From Butyrivibrio sp. INlla18 (GTDB taxonomy: Bacteria > Bacillota > Clostridia > Lachnospirales > Lachnospiraceae): a stretch of 64,000 bases of DNA. The notes under the pieces are model-generated. The model saw only the letters and a program-made list of their open reading frames with translations. It made no database searches and was not told the origin of the DNA. The translations under genes and the position numbers were made by a program. This document shows, one piece after another, positions 1 through 9,191 of the stretch. Within the stretch, counting starts at the first letter, position 1, and every line of letters begins with the position of its first letter. The DNA lies in assembly GCF_900103635.1 (NCBI RefSeq), contig NZ_FMXK01000003.1, forward strand, positions 186,001 through 250,000, in the 5' to 3' direction.

Positions 1-1
1 G

Positions 2-802
2 GCAGTCACTGAATCCGTTAAAGCGGCTATGGAAGCTAAGTATGGTCTGGACAAGCCTCTTGGAATACAGTATTTAACTTATCTTAAGGATGTAGTGACC
101 AAATTTGAATTTGGCCCATCACTTAAACAACGAGGCAGAACAGTTAACGATATCATCGCTGATGGTATGAAGACATCTGCTAAGATTGGTCTCATTGCTG
201 CGGTCATCGCACTTGTTTGCGGTGTAGTCCTTGGTTCTATTGCAGCACTTCGCAGAAACAAGTTAATAGACAGGATCATCATGATCATCACAACGGCTTT
301 TGTATCAATGCCATCATTCATTATGGGATCTCTTTTCCTGATCTTGTTTGCTATCAAGCTTGGAATCTTCCCAGCTAACGGAGCAGCAAGGAACGGACTG
401 GTACTTCCTGTAATAACACTTTCGCTTTATCCGATGGCTTATATCACAAGGCTTACAAGATCATCAATGCTTGAAGTTCTTGGTCAGGACTATATCAGAA
501 CAGCTAAGGCAAAGGGTGTTTCAGGAATGAAGATAATTTTCGGACATGCTCTCAAGAATTCACTTATTCCTGTTATCACATACTTTGGACCTATGCTTGC
601 AGGTATCACAACAGGATCTCTGGTAGTTGAGCAGATCTTTGCTGTACCTGGAATAGGAAGAGCGTTTGTTAACAGTATCACTGGACGTGACTATCCACTT
701 GTAATGGGCACAACCATTGTACTTGCAACACTTATCGTAATCATGAACCTTATTGGTGACATTTTGTATAAGGTTGTTGACCCAAGGATCACATTAGAGT
801 AA
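2..802 (+). CDS. oppB: Oligopeptide ABC transporter permease OppB (5' truncated)
   Basis: Inner-membrane permease of a peptide importer of the Opp/Dpp class. The reading frame is open from base 2, and residues upstream of the first Met (base 29) read like the OppB periplasmic region, so the true start lies before the window. Several hydrophobic segments are visible. A binding-protein-dependent permease EAA loop lies near bases 470-570 (EVLGQDYIRTAKAKGVSG), which is the contact for the ATPase. The C-terminus ends in the usual short tail after the last membrane span. It is followed 20 bp later by oppC with an AGGAGA-type ribosome site, so it is the first visible gene of an oppBCDFA operon. The family call is firm; the exact substrate (peptide length) cannot be read from sequence. 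Confidence 0.9.
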   Translation, partial: AVTESVKAAMEAKYGLDKPLGIQYLTYLKDVVTKFEFGPSLKQRGRTVNDIIADGMKTSAKIGLIAAVIALVCGVVLGSIAALRRNKLIDRIIMIITTAFVSMPSFIMGSLFLILFAIKLGIFPANGAARNGLVLPVITLSLYPMAYITRLTRSSMLEVLGQDYIRTAKAKGVSGMKIIFGHALKNSLIPVITYFGPMLAGITTGSLVVEQIFAVPGIGRAFVNSITGRDYPLVMGTTIVLATLIVIMNLIGDILYKVVDPRITLE

Positions 803-822
803 GGAAGAGGAGACGATTACAG

Positions 823-1881
823 ATGGATATCACAAAGTTAAGCGCGCAGGTTAATCTTGAAGATTTCAACCCTGCAACAGATGAAGAAAAAGAATATATG
901 GTCCAGATGCGTCCTTCATCTACATTCTTTAAGGACAGCGTCAAGAGACTTCTTAAAAATAGAGTAGCAACAGTTTGCTTCTTTATCATAATACTTATTA
1001 CTTTAGCAGCTATTTTTGTTCCAATGTTTTGGCCATATTCATATGACCAGATGCTTGGAATGACACCTGGTAAGCCAGTTGATAACACTTTTAATGATCT
1101 TAAGCCTTTTGAGTACGGCAGATCAGAGTTAAGGAGAATGGAAGCTGGAGAGTCAGTTATTCCACATATCTTTGGAACAGACTCACAGGGTAGAGACTAC
1201 TTCATAAGAGTAGTATATGGAACACGTATTTCACTGGCAGTTGGATTCTTTGCCAGCATCATCGTTCTTATTATCGGTATGACCATCGGTTCCATCGCAG
1301 GTTATGCGGGAGGCAAGGTTGACCTTATCATAATGAGAATCGTAGATATCATCTATTCATTACCTGACATGCTGATGGTTATTCTTTTATCCTCAGTACT
1401 TAAGGTAGTAATGGAGGGAGCACTGGACGGAACGGTCCTTGCCAAGATCGGATCAAATATCATCAGTTTGTTCATTGTATTCGGTGTTCTGTACTGGGTT
1501 TCAATGGCAAGACTTATAAGAGGTCAGATCTTGTCACTTAGAGAGCAGGAATATGTACTTGCTTCACAGGCTGCAGGTGCTAAGGGCAAATGGATCATCC
1601 TAAAGCACCTTATTCCTAACTGCTTCTCAGTGATCATCATTTCAACAGCGCTTCAGATTCCTAGTGCAATCTTTACTGAGAGTTACCTTTCATTCCTGGG
1701 ACTTGGTGTTAATGCTCCTATGCCATCACTTGGCTCACTTGCTTCTGATGCACTTAATGGTATTTCATCATATCCATACAGACTGGTTATTCCAGCGCTT
1801 GTTATTTCACTTATAGTTCTTTCACTTAACCTCTTTGGTGACGGACTTAGAGATGCGTTCGATCCAAAGCTGGATACATAA
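823..1881 (+). CDS. oppC: Oligopeptide ABC transporter permease OppC
   Basis: Second permease of the Opp importer, 352 residues. It has a cytoplasmic N-terminal extension of about 45 residues, a first membrane helix (about 47-68), a large extracytoplasmic segment ending in the OppC signature FGTDSQGRDYF, then five further hydrophobic segments. The EAA coupling loop (LREQEYVLASQAAGAKGK) lies near residues 240-258. The start ATG follows GGAAGAGGAG with good spacing. It pairs with OppB to form the translocation pore. The next gene, oppD, starts 106 bp later, a larger gap than elsewhere in the operon and one that contains a small hairpin. Confidence 0.93.
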   Translation: MDITKLSAQVNLEDFNPATDEEKEYMVQMRPSSTFFKDSVKRLLKNRVATVCFFIIILITLAAIFVPMFWPYSYDQMLGMTPGKPVDNTFNDLKPFEYGRSELRRMEAGESVIPHIFGTDSQGRDYFIRVVYGTRISLAVGFFASIIVLIIGMTIGSIAGYAGGKVDLIIMRIVDIIYSLPDMLMVILLSSVLKVVMEGALDGTVLAKIGSNIISLFIVFGVLYWVSMARLIRGQILSLREQEYVLASQAAGAKGKWIILKHLIPNCFSVIIISTALQIPSAIFTESYLSFLGLGVNAPMPSLGSLASDALNGISSYPYRLVIPALVISLIVLSLNLFGDGLRDAFDPKLDT

Positions 1882-1987
1882 AGTAATCACTTGGCGAGGT
1901 TTTTTCGAGCCTAGTGTACTACTTTGTTCTGGCGAGTGCAGAGCACGAGAGCAGAACTACATTAAGAATGTATGGGAGATTAAAAAG

Positions 1988-2974
1988 ATGAATTTATTAG
2001 AAGTAAGAGATCTGCATACCTCATTCTTTACTGATGCAGGAGAGGTTAAGGCAGTTAATGGAATATCTTTTGACCTGGATAGGGGAAAAGTACTTGGAAT
2101 AGTAGGAGAGTCTGGCTCTGGTAAGTCAGTTACTGCATATTCGATCATGCAGATTTTGGCTGGAGCAGGCAAGATCGTATCAGGATCAATAAAGCTTGAT
2201 GGACAGGAACTCGTTGGAGCTGGCGAGAAGGTTATGAAGACCGTTCGCGGCAACAAGGTGTCTATCATCTTCCAGGATCCTATGACATCACTCAATCCTA
2301 CTTATACAATTGGACATCAGCTTATGGAGGCAATCTTGCTCCATACAGATAGAAATAAAGAACAGGCTAGAGAAAGAGCTATCGAGATGTTAAAGCTCGT
2401 TAATGTAAATGAGCCTGAAAAGAGAATGAATCAGTATCCATACGAGTTCTCAGGCGGTATGAGACAGCGTGTAATGATCGCTATGGCTCTTGCCTGCGAA
2501 CCAGATATCCTGATAGCTGACGAGCCTACAACTGCTCTTGACGTTACAATTCAGGCACAGATCCTTGACCTTATGAAGTCACTTCAGGAAGAGCTTGGAA
2601 TGGCTATTATCATGATCACACATGACCTTGGTGTTGTAGCTCAGATGTGTGACGAAGTTATTGTTATGTACGCAGGTTCGATCTGCGAGCAGGGAACAGC
2701 AGATGAGATATTCTACAATCCTTGCCACGAGTATACAAAAGGTCTTCTTCGTTCTATCCCTACTGAGGGAAAAGAGGGTAAGAAGTTAGAGCCTATTGCA
2801 GGTACACCTATAGATCTTTTGAACATGCCAAAGGGATGCCCTTTTGCACCTAGATGCGACGCAGCTATGAAGATATGCCTCAGAGAAAGATGTGAGCGTA
2901 TGCAGATCAATGATTTTCATGCTGCAGGCTGCTGGATGAATGTTAAAAAGCTTATGGAAGGCGGTGCAAAGTAA
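1988..2974 (+). CDS. oppD: Oligopeptide ABC transporter ATPase OppD
   Basis: First ATPase of the Opp importer, 328 residues from the ATG at 1988. The frame is open further upstream to 1835, but that part overlaps oppC and lacks family similarity, while GGGAG just before 1988 is a good ribosome site. Visible motifs are Walker A GESGSGKS (about 41-48), the signature SGGMRQRV (about 156), Walker B ILIADEPT (about 173-180) and the H-loop THDLG. The C-terminal oligopeptide/dipeptide extension contains a Cys cluster, GCPFAPRC, near residues 284-291, which in this family can bind an Fe-S cluster. Its TAA stop overlaps the ATG of oppF (TAATG), indicating translational coupling. Confidence 0.94.
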   Translation: MNLLEVRDLHTSFFTDAGEVKAVNGISFDLDRGKVLGIVGESGSGKSVTAYSIMQILAGAGKIVSGSIKLDGQELVGAGEKVMKTVRGNKVSIIFQDPMTSLNPTYTIGHQLMEAILLHTDRNKEQARERAIEMLKLVNVNEPEKRMNQYPYEFSGGMRQRVMIAMALACEPDILIADEPTTALDVTIQAQILDLMKSLQEELGMAIIMITHDLGVVAQMCDEVIVMYAGSICEQGTADEIFYNPCHEYTKGLLRSIPTEGKEGKKLEPIAGTPIDLLNMPKGCPFAPRCDAAMKICLRERCERMQINDFHAAGCWMNVKKLMEGGAK

Positions 2975-3960
2975 TGGGTGATTCAAACGAAAAGAACCTC
3001 GTTGAGATCAAGCATCTCAAGGAATATTTCAATGTAAATGTTGGATTTTTTAAGACCAGACCACTTAAGGCAGTAGACGATGTGTCTTTTACCATCAAAA
3101 AAGGTGAGACCTTAGGACTTGTAGGAGAGTCAGGCTGCGGTAAGACAACCGTTGGACGTACCATCCTTAATCTCTACAAGCCAACAGCTGGTGAGATCTG
3201 GTATGACGGCAAGCTTATAAAGACAAATGAAGATATCAAGGAATTTAGAAAGAAAGCCACTATGGTCTTTCAGGATCCTTATTCTTCACTCAATCCTAGA
3301 ATGACTGTATCTGATATCATCGGAGAACCTCTCGATATCCACAACATGTACAAGACCAAGGAAGAGAGAAGGGAGCGAATCCTTGAACTTATGAGTTATG
3401 TAGGACTTAACTCAGAGCATGCTTCAAGATATGCTCATGAATTCTCAGGTGGACAGAGACAGCGTATCGGAATTGCAAGATCTCTTGCAGTTAATCCGGA
3501 GTTTATTGTGTGTGATGAGCCTGTATCTGCTCTTGATGTATCAATTCAGGCACAGGTTATCAATATGTTTGATGAGCTTCAGGACAAACTTGGACTTACA
3601 TATTTGTTCATTGCTCATGATCTTTTGGTGGTGAGGCATATCAGTGACAGAATTGCTGTTATGTACCTCGGTAAAATGGTAGAGCTCGCAGATGCAGAAG
3701 AGATTTACAAAAACCCACTTCACCCATACAGTAAATCGCTTCTCTCTGCAGTTCCAGTTCCTGATCCAAAGATTGCAAGAGCAAATAAGCGAATTGTGTT
3801 ATCAGGTGATATACCAAGTCCTTTAAATGCACCATCTGGATGCCCATTCAGAACAAGATGCCCATATGCAGACGAGCAGTGCTCATGCTCAATGCCAGAG
3901 TTCAAAGAGGTATCAAAGGGACATTTTGTAGCATGTCATCATATGGAAAAAGCTAACTAA
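2974..3960 (+). CDS. oppF: Oligopeptide ABC transporter ATPase OppF
   Basis: Second ATPase of the Opp importer, 328 residues, starting on the ATG that overlaps the oppD stop. Motifs are Walker A GESGCGKT (about 52-59), the signature [14 protein letters not shown] (about 158), Walker B FIVCDEP (about 175-181), the H-loop AHDLLVV and the C-terminal Cys motif [15 protein letters not shown]. It forms the nucleotide-binding heterodimer with OppD that drives OppB/OppC. The binding-protein gene follows 65 bp downstream, with its own very strong ribosome site, so the transporter set B-C-D-F-A is complete. Confidence 0.94.
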   Translation: MGDSNEKNLVEIKHLKEYFNVNVGFFKTRPLKAVDDVSFTIKKGETLGLVGESGCGKTTVGRTILNLYKPTAGEIWYDGKLIKTNEDIKEFRKKATMVFQDPYSSLNPRMTVSDIIGEPLDIHNMYKTKEERRERILELMSYVGLNSEHASRYAHEFSGGQRQRIGIARSLAVNPEFIVCDEPVSALDVSIQAQVINMFDELQDKLGLTYLFIAHDLLVVRHISDRIAVMYLGKMVELADAEEIYKNPLHPYSKSLLSAVPVPDPKIARANKRIVLSGDIPSPLNAPSGCPFRTRCPYADEQCSCSMPEFKEVSKGHFVACHHMEKAN

Positions 3961-4025
3961 ATCGTTAAAAGATGCAAGAGCATTTTTTATAAAAAACACT
4001 TTATTATCTTATAAGGAGGATAATT

Positions 4026-5912
4026 ATGAAAAAGAAGTTATTATCAGTATTACTTGCTTCATGCATGGTCTTAAGCCTTGCTGCATGTGGTGCTTCTTCT
4101 GAGACACCTGCATCAGATGGCACAGATAATGCACAGCAGACAACAGAGTCAACAGAATCTGATGCAACTGCAACAGACAGCGCAACAGCTGGAACAAACA
4201 CAGGTGTTATCAATGTTTGTCTTGCTTCTGAGCCAGCTACTCTTGATCCAGCACTTAACTCAGCTGTTGATGGTGCTACAATGATCAACCACCTTTTCTC
4301 AGGTCTTGCTAAGTGGGGACTTGATGCTAGTGGTAATCTTGAACTTCAGCCAGATTGCGCTGAGGAACTTGTAGAAGGTGTAGAGAATGAGGACGGAACA
4401 GTTACTTATACTTATACACTTAAGGATGGCCTTACATGGTCAGACGGACAGCCTGTAACAGCAGGTGATTTCGTATTTGCTTGGAACCGTGCAGCAGGAC
4501 AGGCTCTTGCAGCTGACTACGGTTACATGTTCGAAGTAGTTGACGGATACGCTGATATCTGGGCTGATGATGCTAAGGGTGATGAGACTCTTAACGTTAA
4601 GGCTATTGATGACAAGACTCTTGAAGTTACTCTTGTTAACCAGGTTGCATATTGGAATGAGCTTCTTGCATTCCCTACATACATGCCAGTTCGTGAGGAT
4701 GTAGTTGCTAACGAGTCATGGGCAACAGATCCTTCAACATATGTTAACAACGGTGCATATGTAATGTCTTCTTGGGAGCACAACTCAGTTATCACTCTTA
4801 CAAAGAATGATAAGTTCGTTGATGCTGACAAGGTTACAATGAACGAGATCAACTTCTACCTTTCAGATGATGCTAACAACCAGCTTGCTAACTTTGAGAA
4901 TGGTGACTGGGAGTTCATCGATGACGTTCCTACAAACGAGATCGCATCTCTTAAGGATAAGTATCCTACACAGTTTGTAACAGCTGGACAGCTTGGTACA
5001 TACTATGTATGCTGGAACATCAACGAAGAGATCCTTCCTTCATCAAGCACACTTACAGGTGTTGAGAAGGCTAACGCTGAGAACGAGATCCGTAACGCAC
5101 TTGCACTTCTTATCGATAGAAACTACATTGTTAACGATATTGCACAGGGTGGACAGGTTCCTGCTTCTTCATTCGTAGCTATGGGTCTTACAGACGCTGA
5201 TGGATCACAGTTCTACCAGAATGCTGGTCCTGACAAGAGCATTACAGGTTACTATGATGTAACAGATGCTGCTTATGAAGCTAACTGGACAGCAGCTATT
5301 GAGACACTCAAGAAGTACTACACATTTGATGAAGCAACTCAGCAGTTCACAGACTTCCCAACACTTACATACCTCTATAACACATCAGAGGGACACAAGG
5401 CAATTGGTGAGGCTATTCAGTCAACATTTGCTGGTATCGGTATCACAATGAACCTTGAGAACCAGGAGTGGGCTACATTCCTTGATACAAGAAAAGCTGG
5501 TAACTATTCAATCGCTCGTAATGGTTGGCTTGGTGACTACAACGATCCTATTTCATTCCTTGATATGTGGACAACAGCATCAGGTAACAACGATGTTCAG
5601 TTTGGTAAGGGCGACAACGCTAAGGTTGCAGCATACTCACTTGATCTTACAGATCTTGGATATGACACAAAGGTAGAGAACGGAACATGGGCTGAGACAT
5701 ACGATGTACTTATCGGCGACATTAAGACATGCACAGATACAAAGACACGTTATGAGCTTATGCACAGAGCAGAAGACCTTCTTATGTCAACAGGTTGCAT
5801 CTGCCCAATCTACTACTACACAGACCTCTACATGATCTCTGACAAGGTATCAGGCTTCTTCTCAAGCCCACTTGGATACAAGTACTTCATGTACTGCTCA
5901 GTAGCAGAATAA
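4026..5912 (+). CDS. oppA: Oligopeptide-binding lipoprotein OppA
   Basis: Extracellular substrate-binding lipoprotein (SBP family 5), 628 residues. The N-terminus is a lipoprotein signal peptide with lipobox LAAC and the modified Cys at residue 21. A Ser/Thr/Ala/Asp-rich linker of about 40 residues follows, then the peptide-binding fold starting at INVCLASEPATLDPALN. The OppA-typical stretch around YVNNGAYVMSSWEHN is present. It is preceded by a strong AAGGAGG site. It captures peptides for OppBCDF. Codon use is strongly biased towards a small set (GCT, ACA, CTT), as expected for a highly expressed binding protein. It ends the operon, with an intrinsic terminator 20 bp downstream. Confidence 0.94.
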   Translation: MKKKLLSVLLASCMVLSLAACGASSETPASDGTDNAQQTTESTESDATATDSATAGTNTGVINVCLASEPATLDPALNSAVDGATMINHLFSGLAKWGLDASGNLELQPDCAEELVEGVENEDGTVTYTYTLKDGLTWSDGQPVTAGDFVFAWNRAAGQALAADYGYMFEVVDGYADIWADDAKGDETLNVKAIDDKTLEVTLVNQVAYWNELLAFPTYMPVREDVVANESWATDPSTYVNNGAYVMSSWEHNSVITLTKNDKFVDADKVTMNEINFYLSDDANNQLANFENGDWEFIDDVPTNEIASLKDKYPTQFVTAGQLGTYYVCWNINEEILPSSSTLTGVEKANAENEIRNALALLIDRNYIVNDIAQGGQVPASSFVAMGLTDADGSQFYQNAGPDKSITGYYDVTDAAYEANWTAAIETLKKYYTFDEATQQFTDFPTLTYLYNTSEGHKAIGEAIQSTFAGIGITMNLENQEWATFLDTRKAGNYSIARNGWLGDYNDPISFLDMWTTASGNNDVQFGKGDNAKVAAYSLDLTDLGYDTKVENGTWAETYDVLIGDIKTCTDTKTRYELMHRAEDLLMSTGCICPIYYYTDLYMISDKVSGFFSSPLGYKYFMYCSVAE

Positions 5913-5931
5913 TATAATAAGATAATTATTT

Positions 5932-5969
5932 AAAGAGCTATGACTTTTCATAAAGTCATAGCTCTTTTT
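5932..5969 (+). terminator. Intrinsic terminator after oppA
   Basis: A near-perfect stem (AAAGAGCTATGACTTT paired with AAAGTCATAGCTCTTT) with a very short loop is followed by T residues. It closes the opp operon ahead of the TIR gene. Confidence 0.9.
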
Positions 5970-6027
5970 GTGATATACTATATAACGTTTGGGGAAACGT
6001 ACTATTAATAGGAAAAGGGAAGAGTTA

Positions 6028-9000
6028 ATGAGTACACATTATAACGCGTTTATTTCGTATAAGCATGCGGACCTGGATAATAAGGTGGCAGCGCTTATTG
6101 AAAAGGATTTAGAGCGCTATCATATTCCGAAGAAATTACAGAAAAAAACGGGATATAAGAAGATTGAGAGAATCTTTAGGGATACGGATGAGCTTCCTAT
6201 CACTAGTGACCTTAGTAGCACTATTGAGGAGGCACTTGCTAATTCTGAGTATCTGATCGTTTTGTGTTCAACTAATACACATCTTTCAACATGGGTTGAG
6301 AGGGAAATTGAGATCTTTTTAAGAAATCATACAAGAGATCAGATATTTACTGTAATTGCAGATGGTGAGCCCCATGATGTAATGCCAAAGGTATTGCAGA
6401 CAAGGGAAGTTATAAGAACTACAACTGATGGCGAGATGGAGACAGTTATTGAGGATGTTGAGCCTCTTGCCTGTGATTACAGACTTAGCAGAAAAGAGGT
6501 TAAGTCCACTGAAGTTCCAAGGCTTGTTTCTGCCATGATCGGCTGCAATTACAACGAGCTTATGGACAGACAGCGTCAGTACAAGATGAAGAGGCTTACT
6601 GCGGCTGCAGCAGCTGTTATGATGCTTTCTCTTGGCTTTGGTGGATATATGTTATATAGCAACCAGAGAATCAATGAGAACTACAGGCAGGCCCTTATCA
6701 ATCAGTCCAGATATCTTGCTAAGGAGTCAGCATCTCTTTTAAACGATGAGCAGAGAATTCCAGCTTTGCAGCTTGCACTGGCGGCTCTACCAAGTGAAGA
6801 TTATCCGGATAGACCGGTTATTCCTGAGGCTGTAAGTGCTCTTTGTGATGCATCAGTTGCATACCTTCCAAGAACAAGCTCAAATATCCTTTCAGGTTGG
6901 GTGTATAACATGCCAGATACTGTGGAAAAGTTTGTTGTGGATCCTGATGGAACATCACTTGTTGCAATTGATTTTAATGACAATGTAAGAGTGTGGAATA
7001 AGGATGACCATAAACTGGTCTATGAGTTTGCATCCAATGATTATGAAACGGAAATTGATGATTTTATATATCTTGCAGATAATACGCTTCTTTTAAGAGG
7101 ATCACATTATCTTAGATGTATAAATTCAAAGACTGGTGAAGAGCTTTGGTACAATGACAGTATAACTGATGAGTTACTTACCAGTAGAATAGTTGTTATT
7201 GATGACGAGCATTTTATAATACAGGATTACAACCATACTATTTATAAGATATCTACTTTAACTGGTCAGGTTGAAAAAAACTATGAAATAATTGTTGATG
7301 AAGAAAAGCAAGAAAATGTGCTTCTTACTGGACCAGTTATTTCGCCATCAAAAGAAAGAATAGCATTTCTTGCAAAGCTTGGTGAAGAAGAGAAAAGAGT
7401 CATTGTTATCTGGAATTATGAAGGTGGGGATTTCTCTGTTTTTGATATGACAGAAATTGATAAATTTGATGAAGACGACTACCTTAATAATCTTTATTGG
7501 GTTGATGATGAACATCTTTGCGTTTCTTGTGACAAATATGATGATTCAGTAAGTAATCAAAGATTTCTTAACATGTATACCTATGCTACAAATAGCACTA
7601 CTTTGTACTGTATAAATGCTACAGATATGTCACTTCTTTGGAAAAATGAATTTGAGTATTCTGATCTAGTGATCGATGATGGTTTTGTTAAGGTTCCGTA
7701 TTGTCATGGTGTTGCTTACTACGAAGGAAACATCTGCGAAATAATGGATATTGATACTGGAGAAATTCTCTTTTCACATAACGTTAACGAGCCATTCGTT
7801 TGTATGAGAGGCTCTGACACTTATCCTTATGGCATTACAGCAAACGGTGGAATGACAGATGTAAGTGCTACTAAAGGAAATGATGTTGTTACGGTTATGA
7901 ACTATTTTACAGACAATATCAGACTAGCAGCGTTTAATAGAGGGGCCTATACTTGTCAGTACAATAGTAGCGAGATTGTCTACTATGATGTGTCTGTATA
8001 TGATGATAACTGGCTAAGATACGAGGATGCACCTGTTACGACAGGAACACACAAGGACTTCTTGTATGATGATAAAATTCTGAGTTTGGTAAAAGAAAAC
8101 GGAATCCACCTAATGGTATATGATCCAAATAGTAAAAAGCTCATTAATGATATAGATGTAAATGATGATGAAGAAAAATACTATAATATAGAGATTCTTG
8201 GTACTAAGGGTGATTATGCTTATGTTGGTAGCTGGATCGATAAAACATACAATGTGTATACAGTTAATGTTTATACTGGTGAAGCTACAGGAAACACCCT
8301 TATAAGTGGTGGACAAGCTTATTCAGCGCCTCTTGTGTCTTATTCTGATGGAAAACTTGCTGTATACTATATAAATTCAGGGGATAAGGTCCACATATAT
8401 GACATTGCTAAAGATGAGGTCATTGGAGAGTATCCTTTTGTGGAAGAAGGCTCTTTGATACACAGTACAAAGAATCTCTTAAAATATGATGCTGAAAATG
8501 GTTACGTATATGTTGGTGGAACAAAGGATCATCTTATCAATCTTGAAACAAGTGAAGCAAAAGAAGTATCATTACCTGATAACTGGGATGTAACAGATGG
8601 AATAGTATTTGATTTCAAGAACAACAGAGTGATGACTACGGATGAAGATACAGTTCTTGTCAGAGATCTAGATGGAAATACTGTTTTCATGATAGATGGA
8701 ATAAAGGTTAAGTTCTTTGAACCATTTGTTTATGATCCAACTGGAAATGTAGAGGATGCATATCTTTTATTAGCTCTTTCTGATGGAAGACTTAATAGAT
8801 ATAGTTATGCAGATGGAAGCTACATTGGATACAACGATATCTATGAAGTATCCATGTATTCAGGGGATAAGCAAAAAGCAAGTTGGTATGTTGATTCTGA
8901 AAATAGCTCTTTGTATGTAACTACAAAGAATTTGACAGATATAATTGATACATCTGAATGGATCAACATCAGAACGATTCCTTACAGTATTGGTTATCAT

Positions 9001-9165
9001 GAAGGATCTGATAGCTTTGTGGTTTATTCAAAAAGTGAGGAATGGGACATGAGCCTTGGCTGTTTCAAGCGATATACTCTTGAAGAACTTATTGAGAGAG
9101 GACGCAAGATGCTTGATGGTATTGAGATGTCTGAGGATTTTAAAGCTACCTATGGAATAGGTTAA
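6028..9165 (+). CDS. TIR-domain membrane protein with beta-propeller-like exterior
   Basis: Protein of 1045 residues from the ATG at 6028 (GGGAAGAG upstream; a TTG at 5989 is a weaker start). Residues about 5-140 form a TIR domain (NAFISYKHAD, later STWVEREIEIF). The Glu in WVERE (about residue 93) aligns by eye with the catalytic Glu of TIR NAD-hydrolases such as SARM1. One hydrophobic helix follows at about 190-211. Then comes a long, Asp/Tyr-rich, repeat-like region of more than 800 residues with WD/PQQ-like blade phrases (VRVWNKDD, VYEFASND, GEELWYN). This suggests a cytoplasmic TIR, one membrane span and an external propeller. Function is not known; it could be a sensor or defence protein. 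It stands between two terminators or gaps and is not part of a visible defence island. Confidence 0.75.
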   Translation: MSTHYNAFISYKHADLDNKVAALIEKDLERYHIPKKLQKKTGYKKIERIFRDTDELPITSDLSSTIEEALANSEYLIVLCSTNTHLSTWVEREIEIFLRNHTRDQIFTVIADGEPHDVMPKVLQTREVIRTTTDGEMETVIEDVEPLACDYRLSRKEVKSTEVPRLVSAMIGCNYNELMDRQRQYKMKRLTAAAAAVMMLSLGFGGYMLYSNQRINENYRQALINQSRYLAKESASLLNDEQRIPALQLALAALPSEDYPDRPVIPEAVSALCDASVAYLPRTSSNILSGWVYNMPDTVEKFVVDPDGTSLVAIDFNDNVRVWNKDDHKLVYEFASNDYETEIDDFIYLADNTLLLRGSHYLRCINSKTGEELWYNDSITDELLTSRIVVIDDEHFIIQDYNHTIYKISTLTGQVEKNYEIIVDEEKQENVLLTGPVISPSKERIAFLAKLGEEEKRVIVIWNYEGGDFSVFDMTEIDKFDEDDYLNNLYWVDDEHLCVSCDKYDDSVSNQRFLNMYTYATNSTTLYCINATDMSLLWKNEFEYSDLVIDDGFVKVPYCHGVAYYEGNICEIMDIDTGEILFSHNVNEPFVCMRGSDTYPYGITANGGMTDVSATKGNDVVTVMNYFTDNIRLAAFNRGAYTCQYNSSEIVYYDVSVYDDNWLRYEDAPVTTGTHKDFLYDDKILSLVKENGIHLMVYDPNSKKLINDIDVNDDEEKYYNIEILGTKGDYAYVGSWIDKTYNVYTVNVYTGEATGNTLISGGQAYSAPLVSYSDGKLAVYYINSGDKVHIYDIAKDEVIGEYPFVEEGSLIHSTKNLLKYDAENGYVYVGGTKDHLINLETSEAKEVSLPDNWDVTDGIVFDFKNNRVMTTDEDTVLVRDLDGNTVFMIDGIKVKFFEPFVYDPTGNVEDAYLLLALSDGRLNRYSYADGSYIGYNDIYEVSMYSGDKQKASWYVDSENSSLYVTTKNLTDIIDTSEWINIRTIPYSIGYHEGSDSFVVYSKSEEWDMSLGCFKRYTLEELIERGRKMLDGIEMSEDFKATYGIG

Positions 9166-9191
9166 TATAAAAGCTTTATGTGGAGGAAATT

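Noticed and set aside
1835-1987. Longer N-terminus for oppD
   Set aside because: It would overlap oppC, and the extra residues do not fit the ATPase fold; the ATG at 1988 has a good ribosome site.
3972-3988. ATGC/GCAT hairpin with T residues before oppA
   Set aside because: A four-base stem is too weak to call a terminator or attenuator.
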